Shown here in pieces: positions 12,693 through 23,159 of a DNA stretch of 64,000 bases. Origin of the DNA: Sternotherus odoratus (lineage: Eukaryota; Chordata; Testudines; Kinosternidae); contig JAVMKO010000004.1 of NCBI GenBank assembly GCA_032164245.1, positions 36,619,626 through 36,683,625 on the forward strand. The letters are read 5' to 3'. A program made the translations under genes and the position numbers. The notes beneath the pieces are model-generated. The model worked only from the letters and a program-made list of their open reading frames with translations. It ran no database searches and was not told the origin of the DNA. Numbering within the stretch: position 1 is the first letter of the stretch; each line of letters begins with the position of its first letter.

Positions 12693-12988
12693 GGCCTTGT
12701 TTACACTACCGGCTGGATCGACGCATAGAGGTCGATCTATTGGGGAATCGATTTATTGTGTCTCGTCAGGACATGATAAATCGATCCCCAGAGGCACTTC
12801 CGTCGACTCCGGAACTGCGGCTTACCAAAAGGCACAAGGCAGAGTCGACGGGGGAGCCTACTGTTGACCGCTGCCACCGTGAGGACGGCAGGTAAGTCGA
12901 CCTAAGATGCGTCGACTTCAGCTACGGTATTCATGTAGCTGAAGTTGCATATCTTAGGTCGACCCTTCCCAGTAGTGTAGATCAGGCC
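12693..12988. mobile_element. Nested foldback MITE, GGCCTTGTTTACACTAC ends (Harbinger-like?)
   Basis: The ends GGCCTTGTTTACACTACCGG and AGTAGTGTAGATCAGGCC are inverted repeats. Direct flanks TCA (12690-12692) and TAA (12989-12991) would suit a decayed 3-bp TWA-type duplication, as used by Harbinger elements. The 296-bp insertion is richer in G+C and CpG (TCGA repeated) than its host element, so it is probably younger. It contains an internal foldback at 12896-12963. A 73-codon open frame here is not a gene. Confidence 0.75.
12896..12963. repeat. Internal foldback inside the nested MITE
   Basis: The arm GTCGACCTAAGATGCGTCGA continues into CTTCAGCTAC and is followed after 9 bp by the inverse, GTAGCTGAAGTTGCATATCT then TAGGTCGAC. 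This gives a near-perfect stem of about 29 bp with two mismatches. Confidence 0.9.
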
Positions 12989-13559
12989 TAAGACAAGCAA
13001 GTTTGTTAGCATTTACAGGATATAATGCTGCCTGTTTCTTATGTACAATGTCACCTGAAAGCAAGAACAGGCATTCACACAGCAGTGTTATAGCTAGTAT
13101 TGCAAGGTATTTACATGCTAGATATGCTAAACATTCATACATTAACATTCGTTTATACCCATTTATGCTTTGACTTGTAGGCTCTAAAGTTTTACACTGT
13201 TTTGTTTTTGAGTGCAGTTATGTTTAAAAAAATAAGTCTACATTTGTAAGTTGTACTTTCACGATAAAGTACTTGTGTCAGGTCAACTGAAAAATGCTAT
13301 TTCTTTTGTTTATCCTTTTTACAGTGAAAATATTTGTAGTAAATTATATAAAGTGATCTCTGTACATTTGTATTCTGTTTTGTAATTGAAAATATATCTG
13401 AGAATAAAGAAAAATATCCAAAAATATTATAATAAATGTAAATTGGTATTATATTATTAATAGAGCAATTAAAACTGCAATTAATGACAACTATCTTTTT
13501 TAATCTTATGATTGATTGTGATTTTTTTAAAAATCATTTGACAGCCCTACTAAATACAT

Positions 13560-14040
13560 GTAGATTTCTGTTGCACTTGGTCTGCTTAAAACAAAACATA
13601 GATACGGGAAGAGAGGACTTTAAGAAACACTGCCAATATAAAATCCTGATTTCCTCTTCTCCCCATCATAACTACTTGGGGAAAATGTGATAGCTTGCTC
13701 TCTCCTATACCCTAATCTGGACATGGGTTCCACTCTCCTGGGGTGGAGGATTATATATATCATCATAGCTATTTGCTCAGAAATCTGTTTAATGTGTATA
13801 TATTGTGCCATTTCAACAACTTTCCTGTTATCAGTGCACATCTCATTCTGCCTGAAGCAGGTACAATGAACAGCACCCTCGGGCCAATCAGATGCATGGT
13901 GGAAGCTCATGGGGGCCAAAATTAGGATAGCCAAGAGCCAAATGAGACTCATAAGTCAAAGGTTGAAGGTCACTGCTCAACAGGGCTCATTATCACCAAT
14001 TAATTACTATAGATATAATATATTTTCAGAAGTAATTTGA
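13560..14040. other. Unassigned DNA
   Basis: Open frames occur on both strands at 13620-13952 (110 codons minus, 60 codons plus), but none has family resemblance. I call no gene. Confidence 0.4.
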
Positions 14041-14042
14041 TA

Positions 14043-14421
14043 CAGTAAAACCTCGATTTAACGGACTTCGGATGCAACGGACAAAATTTCTGATCCATAT
14101 CAGACCACAACCCCTCCCTGCTGTGGCCCCGGTCCCCTTCCTTGGCGGCCGTCTGCTGGCTCCCGGCTGCCTCCCCGGTCCCAGCCACTAGCGGGCTGGC
14201 TCCCGGCTGCCTCCCCGGTCCCAGCCACTAGCGGGCTGGCTGCCGGCTCCCGCCCGGGTCCCGCCAGCGGGCGGGCTGGCTGCCGGCTCCCGCCCGGGTC
14301 CCGCCAGTGGGCGGGCTGCTGCTCCGACAGCTTGTTTTTTTTATTATTATTAAATAACGGACTTTTTGATTTAACGGACACCCCCTCGCCCGAATTAGTC
14401 CATTAAATGGAGGTTTTACTG
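14043..14421. mobile_element. Tigger/pogo-like MITE with TA target duplication
   Basis: Ends are CAGTAAAACCTCGATTTAAC at the left and ATGGAGGTTTTACTG at the right, inverted, flanked by TA on both sides (14041-14042 and 14422-14423). CAGT-starting ends and a TA duplication are the signature of the pogo/Tigger branch of Tc1-mariner. A second inner copy of the end motif (AACGGAC ... TTTAACGGACAC) lies near 14356-14380. The centre holds a GC-rich tandem repeat instead of a transposase, so this 379-bp element is non-autonomous. Confidence 0.88.
14161..14320. repeat. Four 40-bp GC-rich tandem units inside the Tigger-like MITE
   Basis: Two identical 40-bp units (14161-14200 and 14201-14240) start TCCCGGCTGCCTCCCCGG. 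Two near-identical variant units (14241-14280 and 14281-14320) start TGCCGGCTCCCGCCCGGG. This A-A-B-B order implies separate duplication events. Confidence 0.9.
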
Positions 14422-14423
14422 TA

Positions 14424-15600
14424 CTTGCATATTAGTCCTCCAACAATCTTCATACAGGATAGAAGTTCTATAATTCTTAGTCTCTGGTGCTACTTTATCT
14501 CCCTGGTTTTTGGAAGTGTATAATACTGAAGTTTCTTCCCAATGTGCAAGGTGATTAATCTTCAAGGGATGTCAGGCTTTGGGTTGGGCACAGGGAAGCT
14601 AAATAGCCCTGTTGTCTATTAGACCCTGAAAGAACACTAATATTTTAACATTTCAGTCTCAGTTGCAGGGGACAATGGCATCCAAAAGCCAAAATTTGGA
14701 AGCAAAGCCTCTTCTATAAACCCATTCCCACTCAATTTCATTTGGTAACTTTTCCTCTTCACCCATTAAATCAGGTCATTCTGGCTTCCCAATGCCACTG
14801 CCCATGACTAATAATAATAATCACTACCATATTTTGCTAGAAGTTCAGAAACCTCTACCCAAAGAGGGATAAGTGGCCTCCTTTATTGTTCAAGCAGCAC
14901 TCTTAACATGCCAAGACTTGGGGGATTCTGATACATCAACACATCAAACTCACCTTAATAGGGGTATGACTCTGAGAAAGCAAAGCTCCAGTTACCTTCC
15001 CCCTAGATTTGTGACTGTGTGAGTGCAAAGGTGGCAGCCCATACAGACGTAGAAGGAAAAGGAAAGCCCAGCTGTGAAAAGGAACATAAAGAGGTATTGT
15101 TAATGTATTTGTTTGGTTTTTCAAACAAAGTCTTATTTGGTATAAAGGCAGATTGCATGCTCACTCTCTAAATCAATGACCAGTATTCAATCACTGGACT
15201 GTGCTAGCTCATTTTCAGACATATAACTAAGAAAACATTTAGTGCAGCCAAAAATACAATAAAGTTGACAGGACCCAATCATTGTGTGTGGTCCCCACAA
15301 TGAGAGAACTCTTCATCTCAGCAGCTAGTATCTCAGTTTGGTGTTTAACCCTGTTGTATACAGTTCTGGCAGGTGTAATAAATGTCAAGGGACTAGCATG
15401 AGCAGTGCTGCCCTCTTGCTGCCTTGACTGCCTGGCTAGAATTCTACTTCTAAAACACATAGACAGTTTTTTGAGGAGGGGAAATGCTCACTCGGTCTGT
15501 CAGTCCAATGCACCAATGTTCCCCATAACACCATGCAAACACACACACCAAAATGTTGAGCTCCAGGGGAGGAAACCTTCTGAAATCAGTGACAGCCCTG
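14424..15600. other. Unassigned DNA
   Basis: No gene, RNA or confident repeat end detected. Confidence 0.4.
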
Positions 15601-15603
15601 TTT

Positions 15604-15725
15604 CATTATTATGATTGTTATTTATTTGAATAGCACTGCAGTGTGCAAATTGTTTCACAGGTATTTATAAAGACACAGTCCCTGCCCCACAGACCTGACA
15701 GTCTACAGAGGCATCCAAAGAGAAC
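15604..15725 (-). repeat. L2/MIR-like SINE tail, antisense
   Basis: On the plus strand it runs TTATTATGATTGTTATTTAT, AGCACTGCAGTGTGCAAA and ACACAGTCCCTGCCCC. Inverted, this is the ...GGGCAGGGACTGT... tail common to L2/MIR-class elements. Only the tail is preserved. Confidence 0.6.
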
Positions 15726-18700
15726 TCCTGACTGGTCTATAGTAACAGGGCTTGTGTTTGCTCTGTAAAGGATATCTGAGAGAGAGATCCTGTACCCTTA
15801 ATGTTTACAGAATAAAAGAATAACCAAATAAATCATTAGATCCTTGCTTGCTAAGTCTCATTTTGCTTATTCTACGACAAAAATTCAATATACATTTAAC
15901 CTGCATTCATTTCATTTGCCACTAAACAAGGAATTGATGCACTGGCTCAGAAAACCTTGAACTTGAAGGAAAGAACATGTGTTAGTTCAAACTAAATGAA
16001 GCATGAAAAGTTTAGTTTGGTGGTGATCTCTCAATAGAATCTTGTATGGCTGAATTTTCCATAAAGTAATAAACAGTCGCTGAAATGGGTTTGTATTCAG
16101 ACACACTTGGCTCAGCAAGCTGTGGTTTAGCCCCATAGGTAAGCTCAGGTTTGACGTGGGTTAATATAAAATACTCCTTGACGACTTGTTGCGGTAGCTG
16201 AAATCTTATGCTTGGTGAACCAGTAAGAGGGTTCAGATCCAATTCTTCCACAATTCCTTAAACTGGAACAGGTCTGGTCAGTCAGTGCTCTACTTCATCA
16301 ATCCTGTGTGGCTGATCGGTCTGACTTTCACTAAGAAAACAGAGTAAGGGAGTCCTGAGACACACAGACATAACATAAATAAAAAAATACATTCACGTTT
16401 CCAACTGTCCACACATTCTTAAGCAAGTTGCACCTATGTTATATTACTCAGCATGTGGTTTCAATTGTAACAACAATGCACATTTGTTCGACTACATGCT
16501 GGCTGCTAACTACACTACTAGCTGTGTTTAAATATGGCATGGCCTATGACTGACTCCCTTTCAGAGGTCAAGTGTCTGGCATGCGCTTGCTATGTTATGG
16601 TCAATATAATCTTATATAGATTACCCAAGCAACAGATCTAGACTCTTTGATGTCATGAAGGCTTCTGTATACACAGTACATATACACTGTGTATAAACCT
16701 TTAGGGAAGGAGAAGGGGAGAGGAAAGAGAAAGCTCCATGTCCCTGTAGGCTTTGCCAGAGTTTGTTGTTCCCTTTTCATTTGGATTTACTTGAAACTGT
16801 ATTTCCCATAAAGAATTAAACAACAACATTCTCCACCACTCACCAAAACAAGCTGATCACCTCTTAACTGGTGTTCACAAGGAGACTTTTCTTCTTTTAT
16901 ACCACTCATATGTTGCCTTTCTCTGCAGGAAAGCTGACGACTAATGTTACACCATGGAATTTCACAGCAATATTTGATAGTGCTTAGTCTCTATCAAAAC
17001 ATTTCTGTTCATGACTTTCAGTGTTCCTGATTCATGGATTTATGACATGGCTTATATTTTTGCTTTTCATTCCTGCACCCTCATAGTGAGGAGAAAAAAG
17101 TGTAAATAGAATTAAACATCCTTTGAGAAAGCATACCCTATTTTATAAATGCCATGGATTATTTAACAATAAAGGGGAGCTGTATCCATCAGTCTACTTG
17201 TAAAAGAAATTGATCCCTGCCGTACATCTTGGATGGGCTTTATTCTTCTTTTGAGTCATTTTGCTTTTTAATTGTTTAATATATTAGTCTATTAGCATCT
17301 ATTAGAGCTGCCTGTCACTTCCCAATATTAGACCCTGTTTTCAGTTTTTTATAACTTTGTGAAAATTAACTATTTGGGCTGAAATCCTACATGCCCGATT
17401 CAGGGTGGCCCCTTTTTTAAAAAAAAAATTTCAAACCAAATGGCTCAGCCACTTCCAAGTACAATATGTTGTTTTCCCCAAAGGTCTTTGAAATGCTCTA
17501 GCACACCCATGCTTAGGAGCTGGCACTCGTGTGGCCTTTGTGTCAGGGATGTGCCTTTTGCCACCCCCATGAAAATCTGCCCAAATTTGCCAAAAGCCTT
17601 TGGGGAAAAAAATCAATCTGCACATGCTCAGTAAAGACTTATTAGAGTTCATCAGCTAAAATAATACATGATTAGGTGATGAAAGACTTTGTTCGTAATG
17701 CATAAGGGGGTCAAATTTGCATTGCAGAGGCAACCTTCATTCTGACATTTCCGAACTTTTGAGCACTTGACTTTGCAACCTTAATAATGTTCTTTTAATG
17801 TACCTTTCTATGTGTAATTAAACAAATAGACAAGACTAGCAGTTCAGGACACATTTGTTTCTTTTTCTTCTGTAAATAACCTTTAAATGCATTTCTCCAA
17901 CCCATGTGATACAAAAACCCAAGCTTGGAAAAAGCTCCCAGCAAGATCAGAATTTTAATGAATGAGGCCATTAAAAACTGCAAGAAAAAAACAAAACAAA
18001 ACCAAAAACCTATTTAAATATTTTACATCCATCTCCACTGTAAAATATGCCATCCTGTTCCTCCTAGCCTCCAGGCTATGGGGCATCATCTGGCTGCCAC
18101 AATGGAGCCATGCCCTGCAACCACACCCGAGACTTTGGTCACAGAAAAAGATGGTCCCAAGTATAATGAACAAGGGCTCTTTTCTGTATTAAAATATAGA
18201 TCAAGGCTTTCCAGTGAAAGTCCCAAAAAAAGGAAGAGAGGTTTAAAAGTTTATCCACCTCCCAAAGAATGTTCTCTCCACAGCAAAGTCACATGTTTTC
18301 TATGGACATCAGGATACAGAGCTCTTTGTTTGCTAGAATATCAGTCCTCAGCTGAAAGAGTGTAAACCTGAATTAAGATGGGACCCAGAGAACATCCCCA
18401 CAAACATGCTGGGTGAAGAAAGTAGGATTTGTTTCGTATTAAGTTTCCTCAGAGTTTCTCCCCAGTATACTCAGTTTACATTTTCTAATTCAGTTTCAAA
18501 GTCTTTGAGAGTTTGCAGGTCTTCTTGCAAACATTTAAAAAAACTAAGACACAATGTAGAAAAGGACAATGACCACATCACATTATCACTATAATTTAGT
18601 TGACATGTTTTATTACATATCACCAATAAACGGAATAAGACAGATCCGCTAAGTGCAGGAATGCGGTGGTTGTTATCACTATCTTCCATCACAGCTCATT

Positions 18701-19780
18701 GGGCACTCATGTTTTTTATATACTGGATGCTGGGAGCTAATATTTTACAACCAGAGTACCAAACTAAAGGTGCGTATCTGATAGCAACAGAAGTGGCATG
18801 AGATACACTTTGGGAAATTGAATAGTAGCCATTCACTGACAGATCTTGGTACATCTAGAAATAGGGTCATTTATTGAAGCAGAGAACATTTTAAACAGCC
18901 CAGAGTTCCCATCATACTTGCTAACTATCTGGTTTCTGATATACCATGCCCCTCATCATAGTATTAGAGCTTTCATGGAAGCTAATTATTCAGCACTATT
19001 GAAAATCAAGCCATTATTTAACTGGCCAAATAAATACTTAGAAACCTAATTTTATTTTTGATTATCCTGGCATAGATGTCTAAATACAAAAGACAGAGTG
19101 GGAACGGTACACATGGAATCAACAGTGGGGATGCTAAAGTCATGTTTGAAGGGAAATTTATAGTGACATTTAAAAATTAAGACTGGTGAATAAGGATAAA
19201 TGTCAAAGTAACCAAGTCCCTCATGCAAGGGCATACCTCAGAAAGGAATAATTTCTTGCTGATCTAAGAGGCGAGGATCATAGATAGTTACTCAACCAAT
19301 TGACCTACCGGTAGTGCTAGCAGATTGAAAGATATTCAAGTGGAGTCAGCAGGACCTAGGAACATGTGGAAGCAGCACACACAGGACCTGGGAGATAAAT
19401 GGAGGAGCCTCACATCACAGAAACAGCTTCCCCAGCCAACATTCCATGTGGTGTTGATGGGCTTTGTTGAGAGGGGCCCCCACAACAAATGGGGTGGGAG
19501 TAAAGAGGGAGGGAAGGAAGGAAGGAAGGAAACTAGAAGAAAAAAAAAGTGTGGGGGTGTGAAACTAGAAGATACTGTATCAGAGAATAAAAACACCTCT
19601 ACTTTCACCTAATGAAAATAACTCCACAATAAAGTTGTTGGGGCGGAGACAAATTAATTTTGCATATGTGCAGCATAAGCATGTGCAGGACACATTGCAT
19701 TAAATAAAAAAAATTACACACAAAAGATCTGCTAAAAGCCTTGGTCCAGGTGCTGACAGCTAAAATACAAAGTTACACAT
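15726..19780. other. About 4 kb with no assignable feature
   Basis: I found no element ends, RNA genes or convincing exons. The best protein-like frame is minus strand 16251-16012 (79 codons), discussed among the findings. Other frames (18078-18365 plus, 17431-17652 minus) lack family resemblance. A short GGAA run lies at 19509-19532. Confidence 0.4.
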
Positions 19781-19782
19781 TA

Positions 19783-19864
19783 TGGGCCAAATTCAGCTAT
19801 CAGTTATACCCACATAGATACAGGCAAACCTAGTTGGGCTATCAGATGCCAAAATTTGGCCCAT
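19783..19864. mobile_element. 82-bp palindromic MITE, GGGCCAAATT ends
   Basis: Starts TGGGCCAAATTCAGCTATCA and ends GCTATCAGATGCCAAAATTTGGCCCA, so the two ends are inverted copies. This is the most complete example in the window of a small foldback family whose degraded pieces lie at 5455, 6895, 9803, 42340, 42590, 48710, 53395 and 61850. Confidence 0.8.
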
Positions 19865-20134
19865 AAAGCATATAGATATCTATATATATAAAAGTCAAAT
19901 GGTGTATGCGTGCGTGTATGTATGTATGTGCACTTACTCCTTCCACACCGTTTGAGCTAGAGACTTGAAACTTGGTACAGTTAGAGGTCTTAGGGTCCTA
20001 ATCAGGGTAAGAGTCGAAAATTTTTAAAATCTCACCTCTGATGCCCCCCAGGGGTGAAATTCTTTAAAGCCCATTCACATCAGCTGGGCAGCTGCTGTTC
20101 TCTGTGACATTGTTATGATGTCATAATACCCCCT

Positions 20135-20360
20135 CCAACGGACCCTGCATTCGCTCAGCTCTCTGCTCCCTCCCCCTTCCAATGGACCCCACACTCACTC
20201 AGCTCTCTGCCCCCTCCCCCCTCCAACGGACCCCGCATTCGCTCAGCTCTCTGCCCCCTCCCCTCTCCAACGGACCCCGCACTCGCTCAGCTCTCTGCCC
20301 CCTCCCCCCTCCAACGGACCCCGCACTCGCTCAGCTCTCTGCCCCCTCCCCACCTCCAAT
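20135..20360. repeat. C-rich minisatellite within the Helitron
   Basis: About five head-to-tail copies of a unit of roughly 44 bp containing GCTCAGCTCTCTGCCCCCTC and CTCCAACGGACCCCGCA. One more copy resumes at about 20897-20970 near the 3' hairpin. Confidence 0.92.
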
Positions 20361-20361
20361 G

Positions 20362-20890
20362 GACCAGAGTTGGGTTTGGTCGGAGGGTAAGTGAGGTAGG
20401 GGTGTCGGGTTTGGTCGGGGGCTGAGGTGGGGGTGTCAGGTTGGTCGGGGGGTAAGTGAGCTGGGGGTGTTGGGTTTGGTCTGGGGGGTGGGAAGGTGTC
20501 GGGGTGGGTGAGGGGTGAGGTGTGGATGTTGGGGTTGGTCAGGGGGTGTTGGGTTTGGTGGGGGGGTAAGGTGGGGGTGTTGGGTTTGGTTGGGGGGGGT
20601 GAGGAGGGGGCTCGGAGTTGGTTGAGGGGTAAGTGAGGTGTGGGTGTCGGGTTTGTTTGTGATGGTAGGTAGGGGTGTCGGGTTTGGTTGGGGGGAAAGT
20701 GAGGTGGGTGTGTCAGGTTTGGTCTACGGGGGGTGAGGTGTGGGTGTTGGTCAGGGGGTGTTGGGGTTGGTAGGGGGGTGACGTGGGGGTGTTGGGTTTG
20801 GGTGGGGGGGTGAAAATGTGAGTCGGGGTTGGTCAAGGGGTAAGTGAGGTGTGGGTGTCAGGTTTGGTCGGGGGGGTGAGGTGGAGATGT
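20362..20890. repeat. G-rich minisatellite within the Helitron
   Basis: About fifteen irregular units of 30-40 bp with the core GGGTGTTGGGTTTGGT followed by GGGGGG and GTAAGTGAGGTG. The plus strand carries very many GGG/GGGG runs, so the block has strong G-quadruplex potential. It lies between two parts of the C-rich array. Confidence 0.92.
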
Positions 20891-21000
20891 CAGGTTTGCT
20901 CTCTGCCCCTCCCCCCTCCAACGGACCCCGCACTCGCTCAGCTCTCTGCCCCCTCCCCACCTCCGACGGACCCGAGCAACGCCGGTTTTTTTCGCTAGTA

Positions 21001-22128
21001 AAGTATATATCCCTACTGCCTAAAGCAGGACAAATGGGAAGTGGAGGCTTACATTCTCTCATCTCTTCCACAGATCAGGCATTTGTGAACAGCAAATATT
21101 TTGATTTATCCACTTGCTTATTGTTCTAGTCTACGGGTATTCCTTTTCCCATGCACACCGCCAATGAAGAGATAAATGTTTTAACCCCTTTATTGTAAAA
21201 GCTTGCATGGAGGTAGACTGGTGGTGTCCCATTTCTTCAGCCAGCACCACCTAGCAGAGAGCATTGGCAACCTCCCCACCCAGAAATGGAGGTGTGAGAC
21301 TTTCAGATGAACCTTCCTTGGCAATCCAGTTTCTGGGAGATTCTGTGATGGGTCCATTCCCCTTCTTCAGCCCAAACAAAAAAAAATTAGAAGTCAGCAC
21401 TTATGGTCAACCATGTACGGCCAAGGCACTCATGAAACCAAAAGCCTGACCACACATACTTGCTTCACTTGGTAGCAGAGAATTTATCAGACACATACTA
21501 TGCAGCCCATACGGTAGGATCGCTGAGGGTCCATCTCAGGATGGGATTTAATCATTAAATTATCTGTTAGTTTTAGTTACTCTGCGTGTCAGGTCATAGT
21601 TCTGCTTTTCATTGTCCACGTGGTTACAGATGTTTGCATATTTTTATCCTTGTCTTTTCACCTCCTCAGCATTGATTTTAAAAGTTGGTATTCTCGGCAA
21701 GTAGAAAGTGTGAGAAAATCAAATCCATCTGTTTCTGCCAAAAAAAGGAAATGGAAGAATAGAATCAACAGAAAAATTCACTTGCTAAAAACCACTTACG
21801 CACACCACAGAAGACTCTGCCAACAAAACCCATGTTCAGACACGATGATCAAAGTAAACAAACTGCCTTCCTGGTAACAAATCCACATCACCTGTCAGTC
21901 TTGCCAGATGGTCAGTTGCCTTTGGTCAATTGCCACTTAACCAATTTGAGAAATATTTGACATCTACCCATCATAAGCTTTCAATTTCTATATAGCACTC
22001 ACAGATCAGTTCAGTGGCAGAAAAATACCAGCAATGAACCATAGGTAACAATTTTACTATATAGACTCAAACCAAATTTATATATTTAACTATAAAGGAT
22101 ACTTTGCTATATACATACACACATATAA
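21001..22128. other. Unassigned DNA
   Basis: No gene or repeat end seen. The frame at 21620-21877 (85 codons, Lys/Arg-rich) resembles no family I know. Confidence 0.4.
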
Positions 22129-22130
22129 GA

Positions 22131-22360
22131 AGACAGCATTGCCCAGGGGATAGGGTAGGGGACTAGGATTCAGGAGACGTGGGTTCTATTCCCAGCCCTG
22201 CCACTGGCCTGAAGAGTGATTTTGGCCAAATGTCTTTGTGGCTCTGTGCCTCAGTTTTTCCCATCTGTAAAAAGGGGATAACAATGCTGACCTCCTTTGT
22301 AAAGCACATTCAGCTCTACTGATGAATAGCCCTATATAAAAGCTAGGTATTATTATTACA
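22131..22360 (+). mobile_element. tRNA-derived SINE (MIR-like / turtle CryI-like)
   Basis: The head contains a polymerase III B-box-like GTGGGTTCTATTCCCAG (about 22180-22196). The body has TGTGCCTCAGTTTTTCCCAT and CTGTAAAAAGGGGATAACAA. The tail reads AAGCTAGGTATTATTATTA. The order head-body-tail matches MIR/CORE-type SINEs and the tRNA-Lys-related SINEs of turtles. This is the best-preserved SINE in the window. Confidence 0.85.
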
Positions 22361-22954
22361 TCCGATTATATTTACATTAATAATTCCTAATCATAATGTG
22401 CAAGTTCATCAGATCCAATTGATGAAATAAATTTCCCTTTGGATTTTTTATCATATTCGTTACCTTTTGATATATGGCTTCTTAAGTGAGTGTACAGCGC
22501 ATTATGTCTTTGATCCATAATCTCACTGACGGTGCAGCATTTTTCATCCCATTTAATGCAGTCTACTTCTTTTGCAATTAAACACAGACCCAGTCACTTT
22601 TATTGTCATTGCTATTGAATTTCAGACACGTTTTAAAGGCCATTGCCAGGATAAAAACTGTGGATCGGGTGCACTCTGGCAGCTTTGTACCACTCTGCCA
22701 ACAAAAGCAACATAAATGGACAGTTTAACTGGCTTTGTGGCTAAATTTGCATCACCACAGCAGTGAAAAGCAGGCATTGTACTGATGAATCTGGTTCTGT
22801 ATTTTCACTTTTAAAAAGATATTATATACACATACTAACCTAGGATATTAACAAATGTTTGCTTAGTAAAACTAATATCGTTTTAAAAATCTGATTGACT
22901 GTTTAACATTAATGCTGTTTGCTTACTAATTAGAAGCTCAGCACAGTTTAGTGG

Positions 22955-23155
22955 AGTACAAGTGACAGAGTAAGGAATTTATTTCTTCTAGTCTTGGCTC
23001 TACCAATAACTCACTGAGTGGCCTTGCATCAGTTGCGCAGCCTTTCTGTGACTCCGTTTCCCCATTAATAAAATGAGAATAATAATAGTAATAACCTACT
23101 TATTGAAGAGTTGTGAGAAATTATGTTTTCTACAGGTTAAACCCCATATTATTAT
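22955..23155 (+). mobile_element. MIR-like SINE, degraded
   Basis: Contains AAGTGACAGAGTAAGGAATT-type head remnants, CTTGGCTCTACCAATAACTC, and the diagnostic body TGACTCCGTTTCCCCATTAA followed by AAAATGAGAATAATAATAG. It ends in TATTATTATTTT. Confidence 0.75.
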
Positions 23156-23159
23156 TTTG

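Larger units (their letters stand above)
12363..13549. mobile_element. Palindromic hAT-like element, interrupted by a nested MITE
   Basis: The left end reads TGGGGCTGTCAATTAATCAC and the right end ATTTGACAGCCCTA, inverted copies of GGGCTGTCAA. The whole left half (TTAATTGCTCTG, ACAATAATAGAATACC, GTACTTCAATGC, AAAGTGCAGTTTACAAACG) reappears inverted in the right half (about 13150-13540). Without its insertion the element would fold into one long hairpin. Flanks TTAAATAT (12355-12362) and CTAAATAC (13550-13557) match at 6 of 8 positions, a decayed 8-bp duplication. A second family member with a perfect duplication lies at 53943-54795. The copy here is broken by the nested element at 12693-12988. 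No transposase is encoded. Confidence 0.82.
19879..20998 (+). mobile_element. Non-autonomous Helitron-like rolling-circle transposon
   Basis: The left end is TCTATATATATAAAAGTCAA, a typical Helitron 5' terminus beginning TC. The right end is a small hairpin (ACCCG-AGCAACG-CCGGTT, 20970-20986), then a T-rich spacer, then CTAG (20995-20998). The element sits between an A (19878) and a T (20999), as expected for Helitron insertion at AT with no target duplication and no terminal inverted repeats. After the 5' end comes a moderately unique segment (TTTGAGCTAGAGACTTGAAA and following), then large minisatellites. No Rep/helicase is encoded. The hairpin is partly mutated. The long open frames across 20243-20836 on the minus strand are low-complexity products of the minisatellite, not genes. 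Confidence 0.78.

Noticed and set aside
14100..14381. 93-codon Gly/Arg/Pro-rich frame on the minus strand
   Set aside because: Produced by the 40-bp GC-rich tandem units in the Tigger-like MITE.
14043..14381. GC-rich, CpG-rich block that could look like a CpG-island promoter
   Set aside because: The block lies entirely inside a TA-flanked transposon and is a tandem array. No adjacent exon.
20243..20836. 197-codon open frame on the minus strand, Pro/Thr-rich
   Set aside because: It is the translation of the G-rich minisatellite inside the Helitron. Low complexity, no family, no start context.
22180..22196. B-box-like motif, possible tRNA gene
   Set aside because: It is the polymerase III head of a SINE; no cloverleaf can be drawn around it.
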